In this document: positions 26,118-34,182 of the stretch, in pieces
Layout: each line of letters begins with the position of its first letter
Position numbering within the stretch: the first letter of the stretch is position 1
DNA from: a bacterium 210820-DFI.6.37
GTDB lineage: Bacteria > Bacillota > Clostridia > Peptostreptococcales > Anaerovoracaceae
Direction: 5' to 3'
Assembly: GCA_020558355.1 (NCBI GenBank)
Contig: JAJCKG010000008.1
Coordinates: 62,001 to 126,000 of the forward strand
Length of the DNA stretch: 64,000 nucleotides
Position numbers and translations under genes: made by a program
Notes under the pieces: model-generated
What the model was told of the DNA's origin: nothing
Seen by the model: the letters and a program-made list of their open reading frames with translations, nothing else
Databases searched by the model: none

Positions 26118-26840
26118 ATGGACAAGTTGAAAACTATCTTTTTATGCGCAACCGTAGAGATAATTTTGATTGTTTGCGTTGGAGTTGCGAACATATACCC
26201 TAATCCACTAAACTACTTCCTATTTTATAATATCTTATATGGAATTGTGTCCAGCTTTGTGCTTCCGCTGTTCTTGCTGCGCAAAGAAGAAAATCTGTTT
26301 GATTTTATCGGAGTTAAAGCGGTTGGCAAAAAACAGATTATAGTTTTAAGTATATTTGTTGCCTTTTCTGTTGGCGGACAGCTTATTCCGATTGTGGCGA
26401 ATGGTGGGACAATTCCATGGGAGTTGCTTCCTGTTGGAGTTATTCCGTTAATTATGACAACATTTTTTGAAGAATTTTTGTTCCGTGGATTTATTCAAAG
26501 CAAATTTGAAAAAGATTTCGAAGCATTGCCCGCAATTCTTGTTTCGGGGCTAATGTTTTCCTTGTACCATATAGGTTATCCTGGATTTCGTACATTGGGC
26601 GATATTCTATTATTATTTGCTGTTGGAGTTGGATTTGCTATTGCTTATAAGCTCTCTGGAAGCAACCTAATTGTCGCATATTTTGTAAATCTCCCCAATG
26701 CCTTTGTAACTTATGTATTAAAGTTTGAACAGTTCCCAGTAATGGAACTATCATCAACAATCGCAAGCATCGTTACATTGTGCATAATTACTGTAGTTTT
26801 ATTTATTGTGTTATCGATAGCGAATAGAAAAGAAAGGTGA
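26118..26840 (+). CDS. CPBP family intramembrane metalloprotease
   Basis: 240 residues with about seven membrane segments. The three CPBP (Abi) motifs are visible: EEFLFRGF (EExxxR, about 118-125), FSLYHI (FxxxH, about 151-156) and a later Asn in VNLPNAFV. This family includes CAAX-type proteases and bacteriocin-immunity proteins; the substrate here is unknown. GGAGG lies ahead of the ATG. It is followed after 10 bases by the HEAT-repeat gene and lies downstream of a PadR operator, so the pair may be a PadR-controlled cassette. Confidence 0.85.
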   Translation: MDKLKTIFLCATVEIILIVCVGVANIYPNPLNYFLFYNILYGIVSSFVLPLFLLRKEENLFDFIGVKAVGKKQIIVLSIFVAFSVGGQLIPIVANGGTIPWELLPVGVIPLIMTTFFEEFLFRGFIQSKFEKDFEALPAILVSGLMFSLYHIGYPGFRTLGDILLLFAVGVGFAIAYKLSGSNLIVAYFVNLPNAFVTYVLKFEQFPVMELSSTIASIVTLCIITVVLFIVLSIANRKER

Positions 26841-26850
26841 AACGGCGCTT

Positions 26851-27489
26851 ATGGACGAAAAACTATATCGTGAACTCGGCAAACTTACAAATGATAAGAC
26901 ACTATGGAAACAAAATATCCCCTATGTAGCTTCTTTGCTTGAAAATCAGTCTCCTAAAATAACAGCTAAAGCAATGTGGCTTTTGGGAGAGATGGGATTG
27001 ATGTATCCGCAGGAAATCGCACCATATACAAAAAGTATTGCTTCCTTTATTGTTTCAGAAAATGACTTGTTAAGAGAGCGTTCTGCGAATGCTTTAGGAC
27101 GAATAGGCAGAGCAGACTACAACCTTGTTGCTCCTTATTTGAAGAAACTATTTATATTGGCAAGAGATGAAAACCCTAATGTGAGGTTAAGTTTTATTTG
27201 GGCTTCCGAAAATATTGCGACAAATACACCAACAGTATATGAGGAGTATTTGCCGATATTTGCAAAGCTGCTTAACGATAAAAACGAAAGGGTTCGAATA
27301 GAAGCTCCAGAAATGTTTCGGGTATTGGGAAAACGAAAACCAGAGTTTGTACGACCATACTTAGAGAAACTGAATTATATGGCAACACATGATGAAGTTA
27401 GTGTCGTTCGCATTCATGCAAAAGGAGCAATTAGAGCTACATTATCTAAAGTCATTAAAGAGCCCGACGCACAGACGCAGAGCCGATGA
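26851..27489 (+). CDS. HEAT-repeat protein
   Basis: 212 residues made of helical repeats: SPKITAKAMWLLGEMGLMYP, DLLRERSANALGRIGRADYN, NPNVRLSFIWASENIATN, NERVRIEAPEMFRVLGKRKP and a final VRIHAKGAIRATLS. These are HEAT-type repeats of 35-40 residues, a scaffold for protein binding. There are no catalytic residues. The last codons (AQTQSR and stop) are read from the repeated terminator sequence at 27475, so the natural C-terminus may have been replaced. Function unknown; cotranscribed with the CPBP protease. Confidence 0.75.
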   Translation: MDEKLYRELGKLTNDKTLWKQNIPYVASLLENQSPKITAKAMWLLGEMGLMYPQEIAPYTKSIASFIVSENDLLRERSANALGRIGRADYNLVAPYLKKLFILARDENPNVRLSFIWASENIATNTPTVYEEYLPIFAKLLNDKNERVRIEAPEMFRVLGKRKPEFVRPYLEKLNYMATHDEVSVVRIHAKGAIRATLSKVIKEPDAQTQSR

Positions 27490-27520
27490 ACTTGTGAGCA
27501 ATCACAGTTTATCGGCTTTG
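27475..27520 (+). repeat. terminator-type repeat, copy 2
   Basis: The same 24 bases as 24941-24964, then a weaker right arm: AGCCGATGA...TTATCGGCT with an inner TGTGA-GCAA-TCACA, followed by TTTGTTCTTTT. It supplies the stop codon of the HEAT gene and terminates rightward transcription. Confidence 0.8.
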
Positions 27521-27531
27521 TTCTTTTAAAA

Positions 27532-27816
27532 GCCAACGTAGAAGTGCAGGACGATAAGATTGCAAATGTGTCAACCTTTGTGGAAAAGGTCAAACGGTAC
27601 ACAGAAATCAAAGAACTTACGCCTGCCATTGTCAACGAATTTATTGACTATATCATGGTGTCAAAGAAACAGGTCATAAATGGAAAGACAGTATATCCCA
27701 TTGACATCTACTATAACGGTGTCGGGATTATCAACGCCCCATCCGCTGAAGAATATGAAGAAATGTTTCAAGAACGCTTGAAGCAGAAACGTGCGAAGGA
27801 ACAAAAAACGGCATAG
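27532..27816 (+). pseudogene. C-terminal fragment of a large serine recombinase (DUF4368 region)
   Basis: Reading from GCC AAC at 27532 gives ANVEVQDDKIANVSTFVEKV, then ELTPAIVNEFIDYIMV, KKQVINGKTVYPIDIYYNGV and a Lys/Glu-rich tail. This matches the C-terminal DUF4368 segment of Tn4451/TndX-type site-specific recombinases of Clostridia. The catalytic resolvase domain and recombinase domain (over 400 residues) are missing and the frame is closed upstream, so it is inactive debris at the point where it meets the terminator repeat. Confidence 0.78.
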
Positions 27817-27864
27817 CCAAGAATGACTATACCGTAATTTGTGAAAGAGCCGCCCTCGTCCCTC

Positions 27865-27913
27865 CACTTCCTTATGTGAAGGGGATGAAGGTCCTTCCTT
27901 TCCGTTTTTCTTT
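27865..27913 (-). repeat. right inverted repeat of the AT-rich island
   Basis: Complement of both 17-base blocks of the left repeat (27865-27881 and 27897-27913). It lies 45 bases beyond the dapH stop, so the island was inserted just downstream of the lysine operon. Confidence 0.75.
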
Positions 27914-27957
27914 GTGATTTAAAATGAATACTTAATAAGAAACTCACTTTCTAACAG

Positions 27958-28656
27958 CTACAGCTGGCGCAGAGCGTCGACGATCTCGATTTTCTCTGCC
28001 GCCGTATCTTCCGCGGATTTAATAACCCGGGCCGGAACACCCGCAACAACGGCCCCAGCCGGAACATCCTCAATGACTACGGCTCCAGCCGCGACAACAG
28101 CGCCTTTTCCAACTCTGCAGCCTTCCAGCACAACGGCATTGGCGCCGATGACTACGTTATCTTCAATAATAACCGGAGTTGCGTTAGGCGGCTCAATCAC
28201 TCCGGCAAGGACGGTCCCTGCCCCAATATGGCAGTTGTTTCCTACCGTAGCTCTTCCGCCCAGTACAGCGCCCATATCGATCATGGTTCCGTCTCCAATA
28301 ACGGCTCCGATATTGATGACCGCGCCCATCATGATGACCGCGTTGTTTCCGATCTCCACCATATCCCGAATAATGGCGCCCGGCTCAATACGGGCGTTGA
28401 TATTCTTCATATCAACCAGAGGAATGGCGGAATTCCGGCAGTCGTTTTCGATAACATAATCTTCGATCTTGTCCGCGTTGGCTTTTAGAATCGGGCCTAC
28501 GGCTTTCCAGTCGCCGAAAACGATCTTATCGCCAGCTCCGAACACCTGACAGCCTTCTCCGGCAAAATCCACCGGCTCTTTTTCTTTTACATATACCTTT
28601 ACAGGAGTCTTTTTTTCCGCGTTTCCGATAAATTCTATTAATTCTCTTGCTTCCAT
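27958..28656 (-). CDS. dapH: tetrahydrodipicolinate N-acetyltransferase
   Basis: 232 residues. N-terminal DapH domain, then a left-handed beta helix of hexapeptide repeats ([40 protein letters not shown]). The C-terminal VPARVIK is typical. It acetylates tetrahydrodipicolinate with acetyl-CoA, opening the N-acetyl branch to L,L-DAP. The start at 28656 is chosen over 28695 because it has GGAA ahead and avoids a large overlap with dapB. Last gene of the lysine operon. Confidence 0.93.
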   Translation of the reverse strand: MEARELIEFIGNAEKKTPVKVYVKEKEPVDFAGEGCQVFGAGDKIVFGDWKAVGPILKANADKIEDYVIENDCRNSAIPLVDMKNINARIEPGAIIRDMVEIGNNAVIMMGAVINIGAVIGDGTMIDMGAVLGGRATVGNNCHIGAGTVLAGVIEPPNATPVIIEDNVVIGANAVVLEGCRVGKGAVVAAGAVVIEDVPAGAVVAGVPARVIKSAEDTAAEKIEIVDALRQL

Positions 28657-28672
28657 TTGTAACTCGCTTCCT

Positions 28673-29392
28673 TTATTTTTCGCCGAACAGCACATCTTCC
28701 ATATTGTAAAGACCTGCCTGCGCGGTCTGTGTAAAACGGGCCGCCGTCACCGCGCCCGCGGCAAAGATCTTCTTTGAACCTGCCGTATGTTTTATTTCCA
28801 GGATCTCGTCCTCTCCGGCAAAGATCACATCATGCTCTCCCGCGATGCTTCCGCCCCGAACTGCGTGAATACCGATTTCTCTGCCTCTTTTCCGGTTTCC
28901 TTCCCGGCCGTGGATCTCTTCATATTTACCGTCCGGATTAAGGGCCGCTACCAGCATCTTGGCTGTGCCGCTTGGGGAATCCAGCTTTTTATTGTGATGC
29001 TTTTCGATCACTTCCATATCAAAGGCGCCCTCCAGGATCGGCGCGATCTCAGAAAGGACCCGCTTCATTACGGTAATTCCAAGAGAGAAATTAGCGGCAA
29101 AGACCACCGGCACCCTCTTGGCCAGCTCCGCAATTTCCCGCTCCTGCTCCGGGCTGAAGCCTGTCGTCGCGATAACTGCCGGACAGTTGTTTGTTTCGCA
29201 GTAATCCACCAGCATTTCCAGGTTGCTTGGATTGCTGAAATCGATGACTACATTCACTTCGTCTTTCACATCATGGAGGGTTTCTCCATTTCTCGGTTCA
29301 ATGATCCCGGAAAGGGAAACGCCTTCCTGTTCCTGAATTGTCTGGGCCAGGACCTTCCCCATGGCTCCCGCGCCTAAAATGGCTGCATTCAT
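28673..29392 (-). CDS. dapB: 4-hydroxy-tetrahydrodipicolinate reductase
   Basis: 239 residues. Rossmann motif [11 protein letters not shown] at the start and the catalytic [15 protein letters not shown] near the middle, with the usual [14 protein letters not shown] later. It reduces HTPA with NAD(P)H. The start at 29392 has GGAGATATTCAC ahead. It lies 17 bases after the dapA stop. Confidence 0.95.
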   Translation of the reverse strand: MNAAILGAGAMGKVLAQTIQEQEGVSLSGIIEPRNGETLHDVKDEVNVVIDFSNPSNLEMLVDYCETNNCPAVIATTGFSPEQEREIAELAKRVPVVFAANFSLGITVMKRVLSEIAPILEGAFDMEVIEKHHNKKLDSPSGTAKMLVAALNPDGKYEEIHGREGNRKRGREIGIHAVRGGSIAGEHDVIFAGEDEILEIKHTAGSKKIFAAGAVTAARFTQTAQAGLYNMEDVLFGEK

Positions 29393-29409
29393 GTGAATAT
29401 CTCCTTCCA

Positions 29410-30285
29410 TTACAGCAGATCAATGGCCTTCATGGTCTCGATCAGCTTTGCTTTTGTGTCCTCTTCCATGGGACACAGCGGCATCCGGTATCCGCCTACG
29501 CCCATTCCAACCAGATTCATCGCTTCCTTGATTGGAATCGGGTTAGTTTCAATGAACAGGGCATTGATGAAATCCAGATAATACTTCTGCATTTCAGCCG
29601 CTTTCTTCACGTCTCCGTTTATGTAAGCCATTGCCATTTCATGGGTTTCTCTCGGCAGAATATTGGCCAGTACGGAAATGATCCCCGCGCCGCCCATGGA
29701 CATGAGCGGGATGGAAATATCATCATTTCCGCAGTACATGTTGAAATTCTCATTGACCAGTCTTGAAATTTTGGTGATAAAAGACATATCTCCGCTGGCT
29801 TCTTTGATGCCTACAATATTCTTATGCTTGCTGATTTCCGCTAATGCCTCATAAGTCAGGGAAACGCCTGTCCGTCCCGGAACGTTGTATACATAGATCG
29901 GAATGTTTACCGCGTCCGCTACGGTGTAGAAGTGGTTTACCATTCCGGCTTTGTTGGTTTTGTTATAATACGGCGTGATAACCAGCAGGCCGTCCGCGCC
30001 CATCTTCTCATATTTGATGCTCTGCTCCATCGCGATCATCGTATTGTTGGAACCGCTTCCTACGATAATCGGTACTCTGCCCGCAGCAGTTTCAATGGAG
30101 ATCCTCGCGATCTCGTCTTCCTCCGTTACAGTCAGAGCCGGTGTCTCCGCAGTCGTTCCCAGTACCAGGATCGCATCGGTCTGTTCCTGTATATGCCATT
30201 CGATCAGCTCTCTCAGCTTATCGTAATTGACGCTTCCGTCTTCGTGAAATGGTGTAATAAGTGCCACCATTGAGCCTGTAATCAT
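29410..30285 (-). CDS. dapA: 4-hydroxy-tetrahydrodipicolinate synthase
   Basis: 291 residues, TIM barrel. GTTAETPALTVTEE is the family signature region, YNVPGRTGVSL holds the catalytic Tyr and NIVGIKEASGD the Schiff-base Lys. It condenses pyruvate with aspartate semialdehyde. AGGAGG within the end of dapF precedes the ATG, and only one base separates the genes. Confidence 0.96.
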   Translation of the reverse strand: MITGSMVALITPFHEDGSVNYDKLRELIEWHIQEQTDAILVLGTTAETPALTVTEEDEIARISIETAAGRVPIIVGSGSNNTMIAMEQSIKYEKMGADGLLVITPYYNKTNKAGMVNHFYTVADAVNIPIYVYNVPGRTGVSLTYEALAEISKHKNIVGIKEASGDMSFITKISRLVNENFNMYCGNDDISIPLMSMGGAGIISVLANILPRETHEMAMAYINGDVKKAAEMQKYYLDFINALFIETNPIPIKEAMNLVGMGVGGYRMPLCPMEEDTKAKLIETMKAIDLL

Positions 30286-30286
30286 T

Positions 30287-31108
30287 TTAATTTTCCTCCT
30301 GAATGTATGTACCTTCCGCAACCTTTACTGCCGGGCCTGCCATGGTTACTTCCCCGTCCGGCAGCTGCTCAATAATCAGCTGACCATAAGGCAGGCGCAC
30401 GGTCACCTTCGGGCCGGTCTTTTTATCCCGAAAGCCCATTACCAGGCTGGCGCACGCGCCTGTACCGCAGGCAAAGGTAAAGCCTACGCCCCGCTCATAC
30501 GTCCTGATCTCCAAGGTTTCAGAATCAATTTTCTTTACAAAATTTACGTTTGTCTTTTCTGTGTAAACAGGATGGTTGGACAGCTGGCTTGCGGCAGTCT
30601 CCGATGGATATTCATCTACCCATACTACCGTGTGGACCGTCCCCATAAAGAGACTGCTGACTGTAAATGTTCCTTCGTCCGTTTCCAGCGTCTGGTCCAG
30701 GAAGGTTTCCGAACCGTTTCGCACGCCGAAGTCAGAGGAGGAAAAGCTGGGCTTTCCCATGCTGATCTTTACAAGGAAAGGGTCTGTTTCCAGCAGATTT
30801 ACCATCATTTCTCCCGCCAGAGTCTGCACAGGATATGTCCGCTCTGTCCGTATCCCATTGTCATAACAGAATGCCGCAAAGCACCGGATGCCGTTGCCGC
30901 ACATAGGCGCGCGGCTTCCGTCCATGTTGTAGAACACCATTTCAAGAGCGGGTTCCTCTCTTACAATAATCAAACCATCCGCGCCGATGCCAGTTGCCAG
31001 GCCGCACACCTCCTGAGCCAGGCGGCTGTAGTCCTGCCCCTGTACATCCGCTTCTTTTACAATAATAAAGTTGTTTCCGCATCCGTGGTACTTCGCGAAT
31101 CTGATCAT
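30287..31108 (-). CDS. dapF: diaminopimelate epimerase
   Basis: 273 residues. The two catalytic cysteines are in MCGNGIRC (residue about 74) and ACGTGACAS (about 217); HGCGNNF at the N-terminus is typical. It interconverts L,L- and meso-DAP, needed for both lysine and peptidoglycan. It lies 15 bases after lysC. Confidence 0.95.
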   Translation of the reverse strand: MIRFAKYHGCGNNFIIVKEADVQGQDYSRLAQEVCGLATGIGADGLIIVREEPALEMVFYNMDGSRAPMCGNGIRCFAAFCYDNGIRTERTYPVQTLAGEMMVNLLETDPFLVKISMGKPSFSSSDFGVRNGSETFLDQTLETDEGTFTVSSLFMGTVHTVVWVDEYPSETAASQLSNHPVYTEKTNVNFVKKIDSETLEIRTYERGVGFTFACGTGACASLVMGFRDKKTGPKVTVRLPYGQLIIEQLPDGEVTMAGPAVKVAEGTYIQEEN

Positions 31109-31123
31109 TCCTGTTTCTCCCGC

Positions 31124-32332
31124 TTACAGATCAAATGCCTGACACAAAGCGATGGCGGCTTTGACCTTCCACTCCATGTCTACTGTTACAGAAATGGAAA
31201 TTTCGGAAGTTGTAATATGATAGTATTTAATGTCGTTTGCGGCCAGCACGCTGAATACCTGGCTGGCTACGCCGGAGTGTGTTGCCATTCCAACGCCTAC
31301 CAGAGAGATCATGGCAAGATCCTCTTCACAGTCCACAGTCACGCCCGCAAAGGCCGCGTCAGAGTCGATCTGCGCTTTCAGGGCTCTTCCCTGCTGACGG
31401 GTACAGCTGAAGGATACGGAACATGTATCTTTTCCTGTGCTCTGCTGAGAAATCATATCTACGTTGATGTCCAGCTCTCCCAGAAGCTTGAAGCATTCAG
31501 CAACTGCTTTTCCGTCGTTTTTTACGTTCTTCAGTGTGAAAATAGTGATATCTTCCTGTATGCTCATGCCAGTGATCGGCATATCTTCTACTAATAAATT
31601 TTCGTTGTTCATGATATATGTTCCTTTACTTTTATCCCTTTCTAATGATTTACCTAAGAATAACTGCACATTATATTTTTTAGCAAGCTCTACGCTGCGG
31701 GTCTCCAGCTTATCCGCTCCCAGGTTTGCCAGCTCCATCATTTCCTCGTAGGTAATGCTCGGAAGCCGTTTTGCCTGCGGATAGATGGCCGGATCTACGG
31801 TGTAGAGACAGTCGGTGGTGCTGTATACTTCACATGGCCATCCCAGGTGGGCCGCAATGGCTACCGCTGTAATATCGGAGCCGCCTCTTCCCAGTGTAGT
31901 CAGATCTCCTTCTTCGCTAACGCCCTGGAACCCCGCAACAACCGCGACCTTTCCCTGCTTGATAATGTCTTCTACCTTTTCTGTATTGATTTCTTTGATT
32001 TTGGCGTTGGTATGGTAGTCATTGGTAATAAAGCCGGACTGAAAGCCTGTTACGGAAACCGCCGGAACGCCCAGGTTATTCAGCGCGATAGCCAGCAGCG
32101 CTACGGACTGCTGCTCTCCAGTAGCAAGGAGCGCGTCCAGCTCCCGTTTTGGAATATCGTTTCCCACTTCCTGCGCCATTTTCATAAGGCGGTCGGTCAT
32201 TCGCCCCATCGCGCTGGCCACGATGACCAGTCCGTCGCCTTCCTTTCTGGTCTCGGCCACATGTTCTGCTATGGCCTTGATTTTGTCAATGGTATCGACG
32301 CAGCGGCCATTATATTTTTGTACTACATTCAT
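31124..32332 (-). CDS. lysC: aspartate kinase with an unusual N-terminal motif
   Basis: 402 residues with two C-terminal ACT repeats (about 265-400: ITIFTLKNVKNDGKAVAECF and MISLVGVGMATHSGVASQVF), the lysine-binding regulatory part. The kinase core shows LATGEQQSVALLA, GFITNDYHT and TLGRGGSDITAVAIAA. The usual KFGGTS substrate/ATP motif at the N-terminus reads KYNGRC (residues 6-11): Lys is kept but Gly, Thr and Ser are changed. The reading frame and RBS leave no alternative start. Probably still an aspartokinase, but activity needs a second look. Confidence 0.85.
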   Translation of the reverse strand: MNVVQKYNGRCVDTIDKIKAIAEHVAETRKEGDGLVIVASAMGRMTDRLMKMAQEVGNDIPKRELDALLATGEQQSVALLAIALNNLGVPAVSVTGFQSGFITNDYHTNAKIKEINTEKVEDIIKQGKVAVVAGFQGVSEEGDLTTLGRGGSDITAVAIAAHLGWPCEVYSTTDCLYTVDPAIYPQAKRLPSITYEEMMELANLGADKLETRSVELAKKYNVQLFLGKSLERDKSKGTYIMNNENLLVEDMPITGMSIQEDITIFTLKNVKNDGKAVAECFKLLGELDINVDMISQQSTGKDTCSVSFSCTRQQGRALKAQIDSDAAFAGVTVDCEEDLAMISLVGVGMATHSGVASQVFSVLAANDIKYYHITTSEISISVTVDMEWKVKAAIALCQAFDL

Positions 32333-32354
32333 TTTTTATTATCCTTTCTATTTA

Positions 32355-33635
32355 TCAAATGATGCTCTCATCTGTTTCCAGCCTCAGCTGATCCTCGTAG
32401 GTCTCTCTTCTCAGAACCCGGCGGGCTTTCCCTCCCTTGGCAAAAACAACTTCCGGCCTTCCTGCCCGGTTGTAATTGCTGGCCATGGAATATCCGTAGG
32501 CCCCTGCCGAATAGATAACCAGCAGATCGCCTTCGGCCGCGGTCTTTGGAAGCTGGGCTTCCCGGACCAGGATATCGCCTGATTCGCAGTTCTTTCCGGC
32601 TATACACCAGGTTTTATCCTTGGGCTCTCCCATGCGGGTAGCGATATCGCAGCTGTATTCTGCCTGATAAAGCGCCGGCCGGATGTTGTCGCTCATGCCG
32701 CCGTCTACGAAGAGGAAGTGCTTTGTATCCGTATCTTTGCTGAAGCCTACGGTGTAAAGCGCGTATCCCGCTTCGCCTACAATGGATCTTCCCGGTTCAA
32801 TGAGAAGCTTTTTCAGCTCCGCGCTGTTTTCCTCCAGCAGCCTTTCGCAGGCGCTGGCCAGGATCTGTGCCATTTCCCCCAAGGGGATCGGTTTATCACT
32901 GGCAGTATATTTGATGCCGAATCCACCCCCTATACTGAGCCAGTCTGACTGGATGCCGTAAGCTTCTTTTATTTCTTTTATAAAGCGGATCATGATCTCC
33001 AGGGCTTTTTCAAAGCCTTCTGTCTCTGTGATCTGGGAACCGATGTGGCTGTGAAAGCCTTTGAAGGTAACATATTTGCTTTCTGTCACGATCTTTACCA
33101 GTTCCTGTATTTCATCCCGCTTCCTGATGCTGATTCCAAACTTGGAATCCGATCCGGAGGTCTGGATGTATTCATGTGTATGGGCCTCGATGCCCGGATT
33201 GACTCTCAGCAGGACGTTGATGCCTTTCGCTTCTTCTTCCGCAAGCTGTACCAGTCGTTCCGCTTCCATCCGGTTATCTAAAACGATTGTGCCGCAGCCT
33301 AGCTCTAATGCCATTCGCAGCTCATCCTCTGACTTATTATTTCCGTGGAAATATATTTTTTTCATATCCACGCCTGCCTGCCTCGCACAGTACAGCTCTC
33401 CGCCGCTGACTACATCAAGCCCCGCTCCCGCCTGCCGCGCTTTTTCAAAGATGGCCTTGCAGGAAAAGGCCTTTGCCGCGTAAACGACTTCCGTTTCAAA
33501 CTGTTCTGACTGAAACCCTTCTCTGGCAGCCGCAAACTGTTCTTCAATTTTTGCTTCATCGTACACCAGAAGCGGTGTTCCCGAAACCTCCGCCAGCCTT
33601 CGGCAGTCGATCCCTCCGATTTCTAATGTTGCCAT
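32355..33635 (-). CDS. lysA: diaminopimelate decarboxylase
   Basis: 426 residues, fold-type III PLP enzyme. The PLP Lys is in VVYAAKAFSCKAI (about residue 54), HSHIGSQ and SIGGGFGIKY bind phosphate, and CESGDILV near the C-terminus is the active-site Cys segment. It converts meso-DAP to lysine. First gene after the lysine riboswitch, so it is directly repressed by lysine. Confidence 0.95.
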   Translation of the reverse strand: MATLEIGGIDCRRLAEVSGTPLLVYDEAKIEEQFAAAREGFQSEQFETEVVYAAKAFSCKAIFEKARQAGAGLDVVSGGELYCARQAGVDMKKIYFHGNNKSEDELRMALELGCGTIVLDNRMEAERLVQLAEEEAKGINVLLRVNPGIEAHTHEYIQTSGSDSKFGISIRKRDEIQELVKIVTESKYVTFKGFHSHIGSQITETEGFEKALEIMIRFIKEIKEAYGIQSDWLSIGGGFGIKYTASDKPIPLGEMAQILASACERLLEENSAELKKLLIEPGRSIVGEAGYALYTVGFSKDTDTKHFLFVDGGMSDNIRPALYQAEYSCDIATRMGEPKDKTWCIAGKNCESGDILVREAQLPKTAAEGDLLVIYSAGAYGYSMASNYNRAGRPEVVFAKGGKARRVLRRETYEDQLRLETDESII

Positions 33636-33703
33636 GTTTCTTTTTTCCTTATCCTATTAAGTATCCGATTTTGTTGATATTCCGTATCCTTTCTGCCGGA
33701 ATC

Positions 33704-33736
33704 TAAAAAAGCCAGCGAGCAATCCTCGCTGACTTA
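33704..33736 (-). terminator. lysine-riboswitch-controlled terminator
   Basis: On the minus strand AGTCAGCGAGGATTGCTCGC then TGGCTTTTTT: an 8-10 bp stem with a T run, located between aptamer and lysA. Its 5' arm could be sequestered when the aptamer is free. Confidence 0.8.
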
Positions 33737-33802
33737 AATGGCAGTATCATGGGCGGCAAATTACCGCACAGGCGATTCTGTATTCATTAAAGGTCATCTA
33801 AG

Positions 33803-33968
33803 GATAGCTCAACTGCTCCGAATTGCCATGGAGCAGACAGTCATGCAGCTATTGACTGCATGCCCACCGGATTTTCATGCCTGAAATGTCCGATTCGGCG
33901 AAGGATACCTCCAGATCAGGTCACTGTCTGCCGACTCTCTGATCCTTCTTTTGCTTCGCGCCTCTATC
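33803..33968 (-). ncRNA. lysine riboswitch aptamer (L box)
   Basis: P1 is closed by GATAG (33964-33968) and CTATC (33803-33807). In between are the L-box landmarks in order: GATAGAGGCGCGAAG, CCTTCGCCGAA, a GCATG-containing arm, and GACTGTCTGC. These line up with the B. subtilis lysC leader. A terminator follows 65 bases later. Lysine binding should end transcription before lysA. Confidence 0.88.
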
Positions 33969-33979
33969 AACTTGAATTA

Positions 33980-34008
33980 AGTGTACTAGATATTCCGCTC
34001 TAGCGCAA
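33980..34008 (-). promoter_or_regulatory. promoter of the lysine operon
   Basis: TTGCGC (34003-34008), 17 bases, TACACT (33980-33985) on the minus strand, directly ahead of the aptamer. Confidence 0.5.
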
Positions 34009-34182
34009 CCCCCTTTTTGTGTTTTTTTACAACTTTTTTTCAGATTCCGTGTGAATTTTGTGAAAATATACTAAAACCTGGATTGGGTGATCCGCATAGG
34101 GCCTGATACGCAATTCTCAAAATCCTGCTGGACAAGACTCCTTTGAAATAGTATGATAGAAACCAAAAAGGAGATTATGGAA

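Noticed and set aside
26075..26210. Small ORF starting MKKSECNERRRL ahead of the CPBP gene
   Set aside because: It overlaps the CPBP RBS and start in another frame and has no recognisable sequence; the CPBP frame is clearly real.
27532..27816. A functional serine recombinase
   Set aside because: Only the C-terminal segment is present; no resolvase catalytic domain or start.
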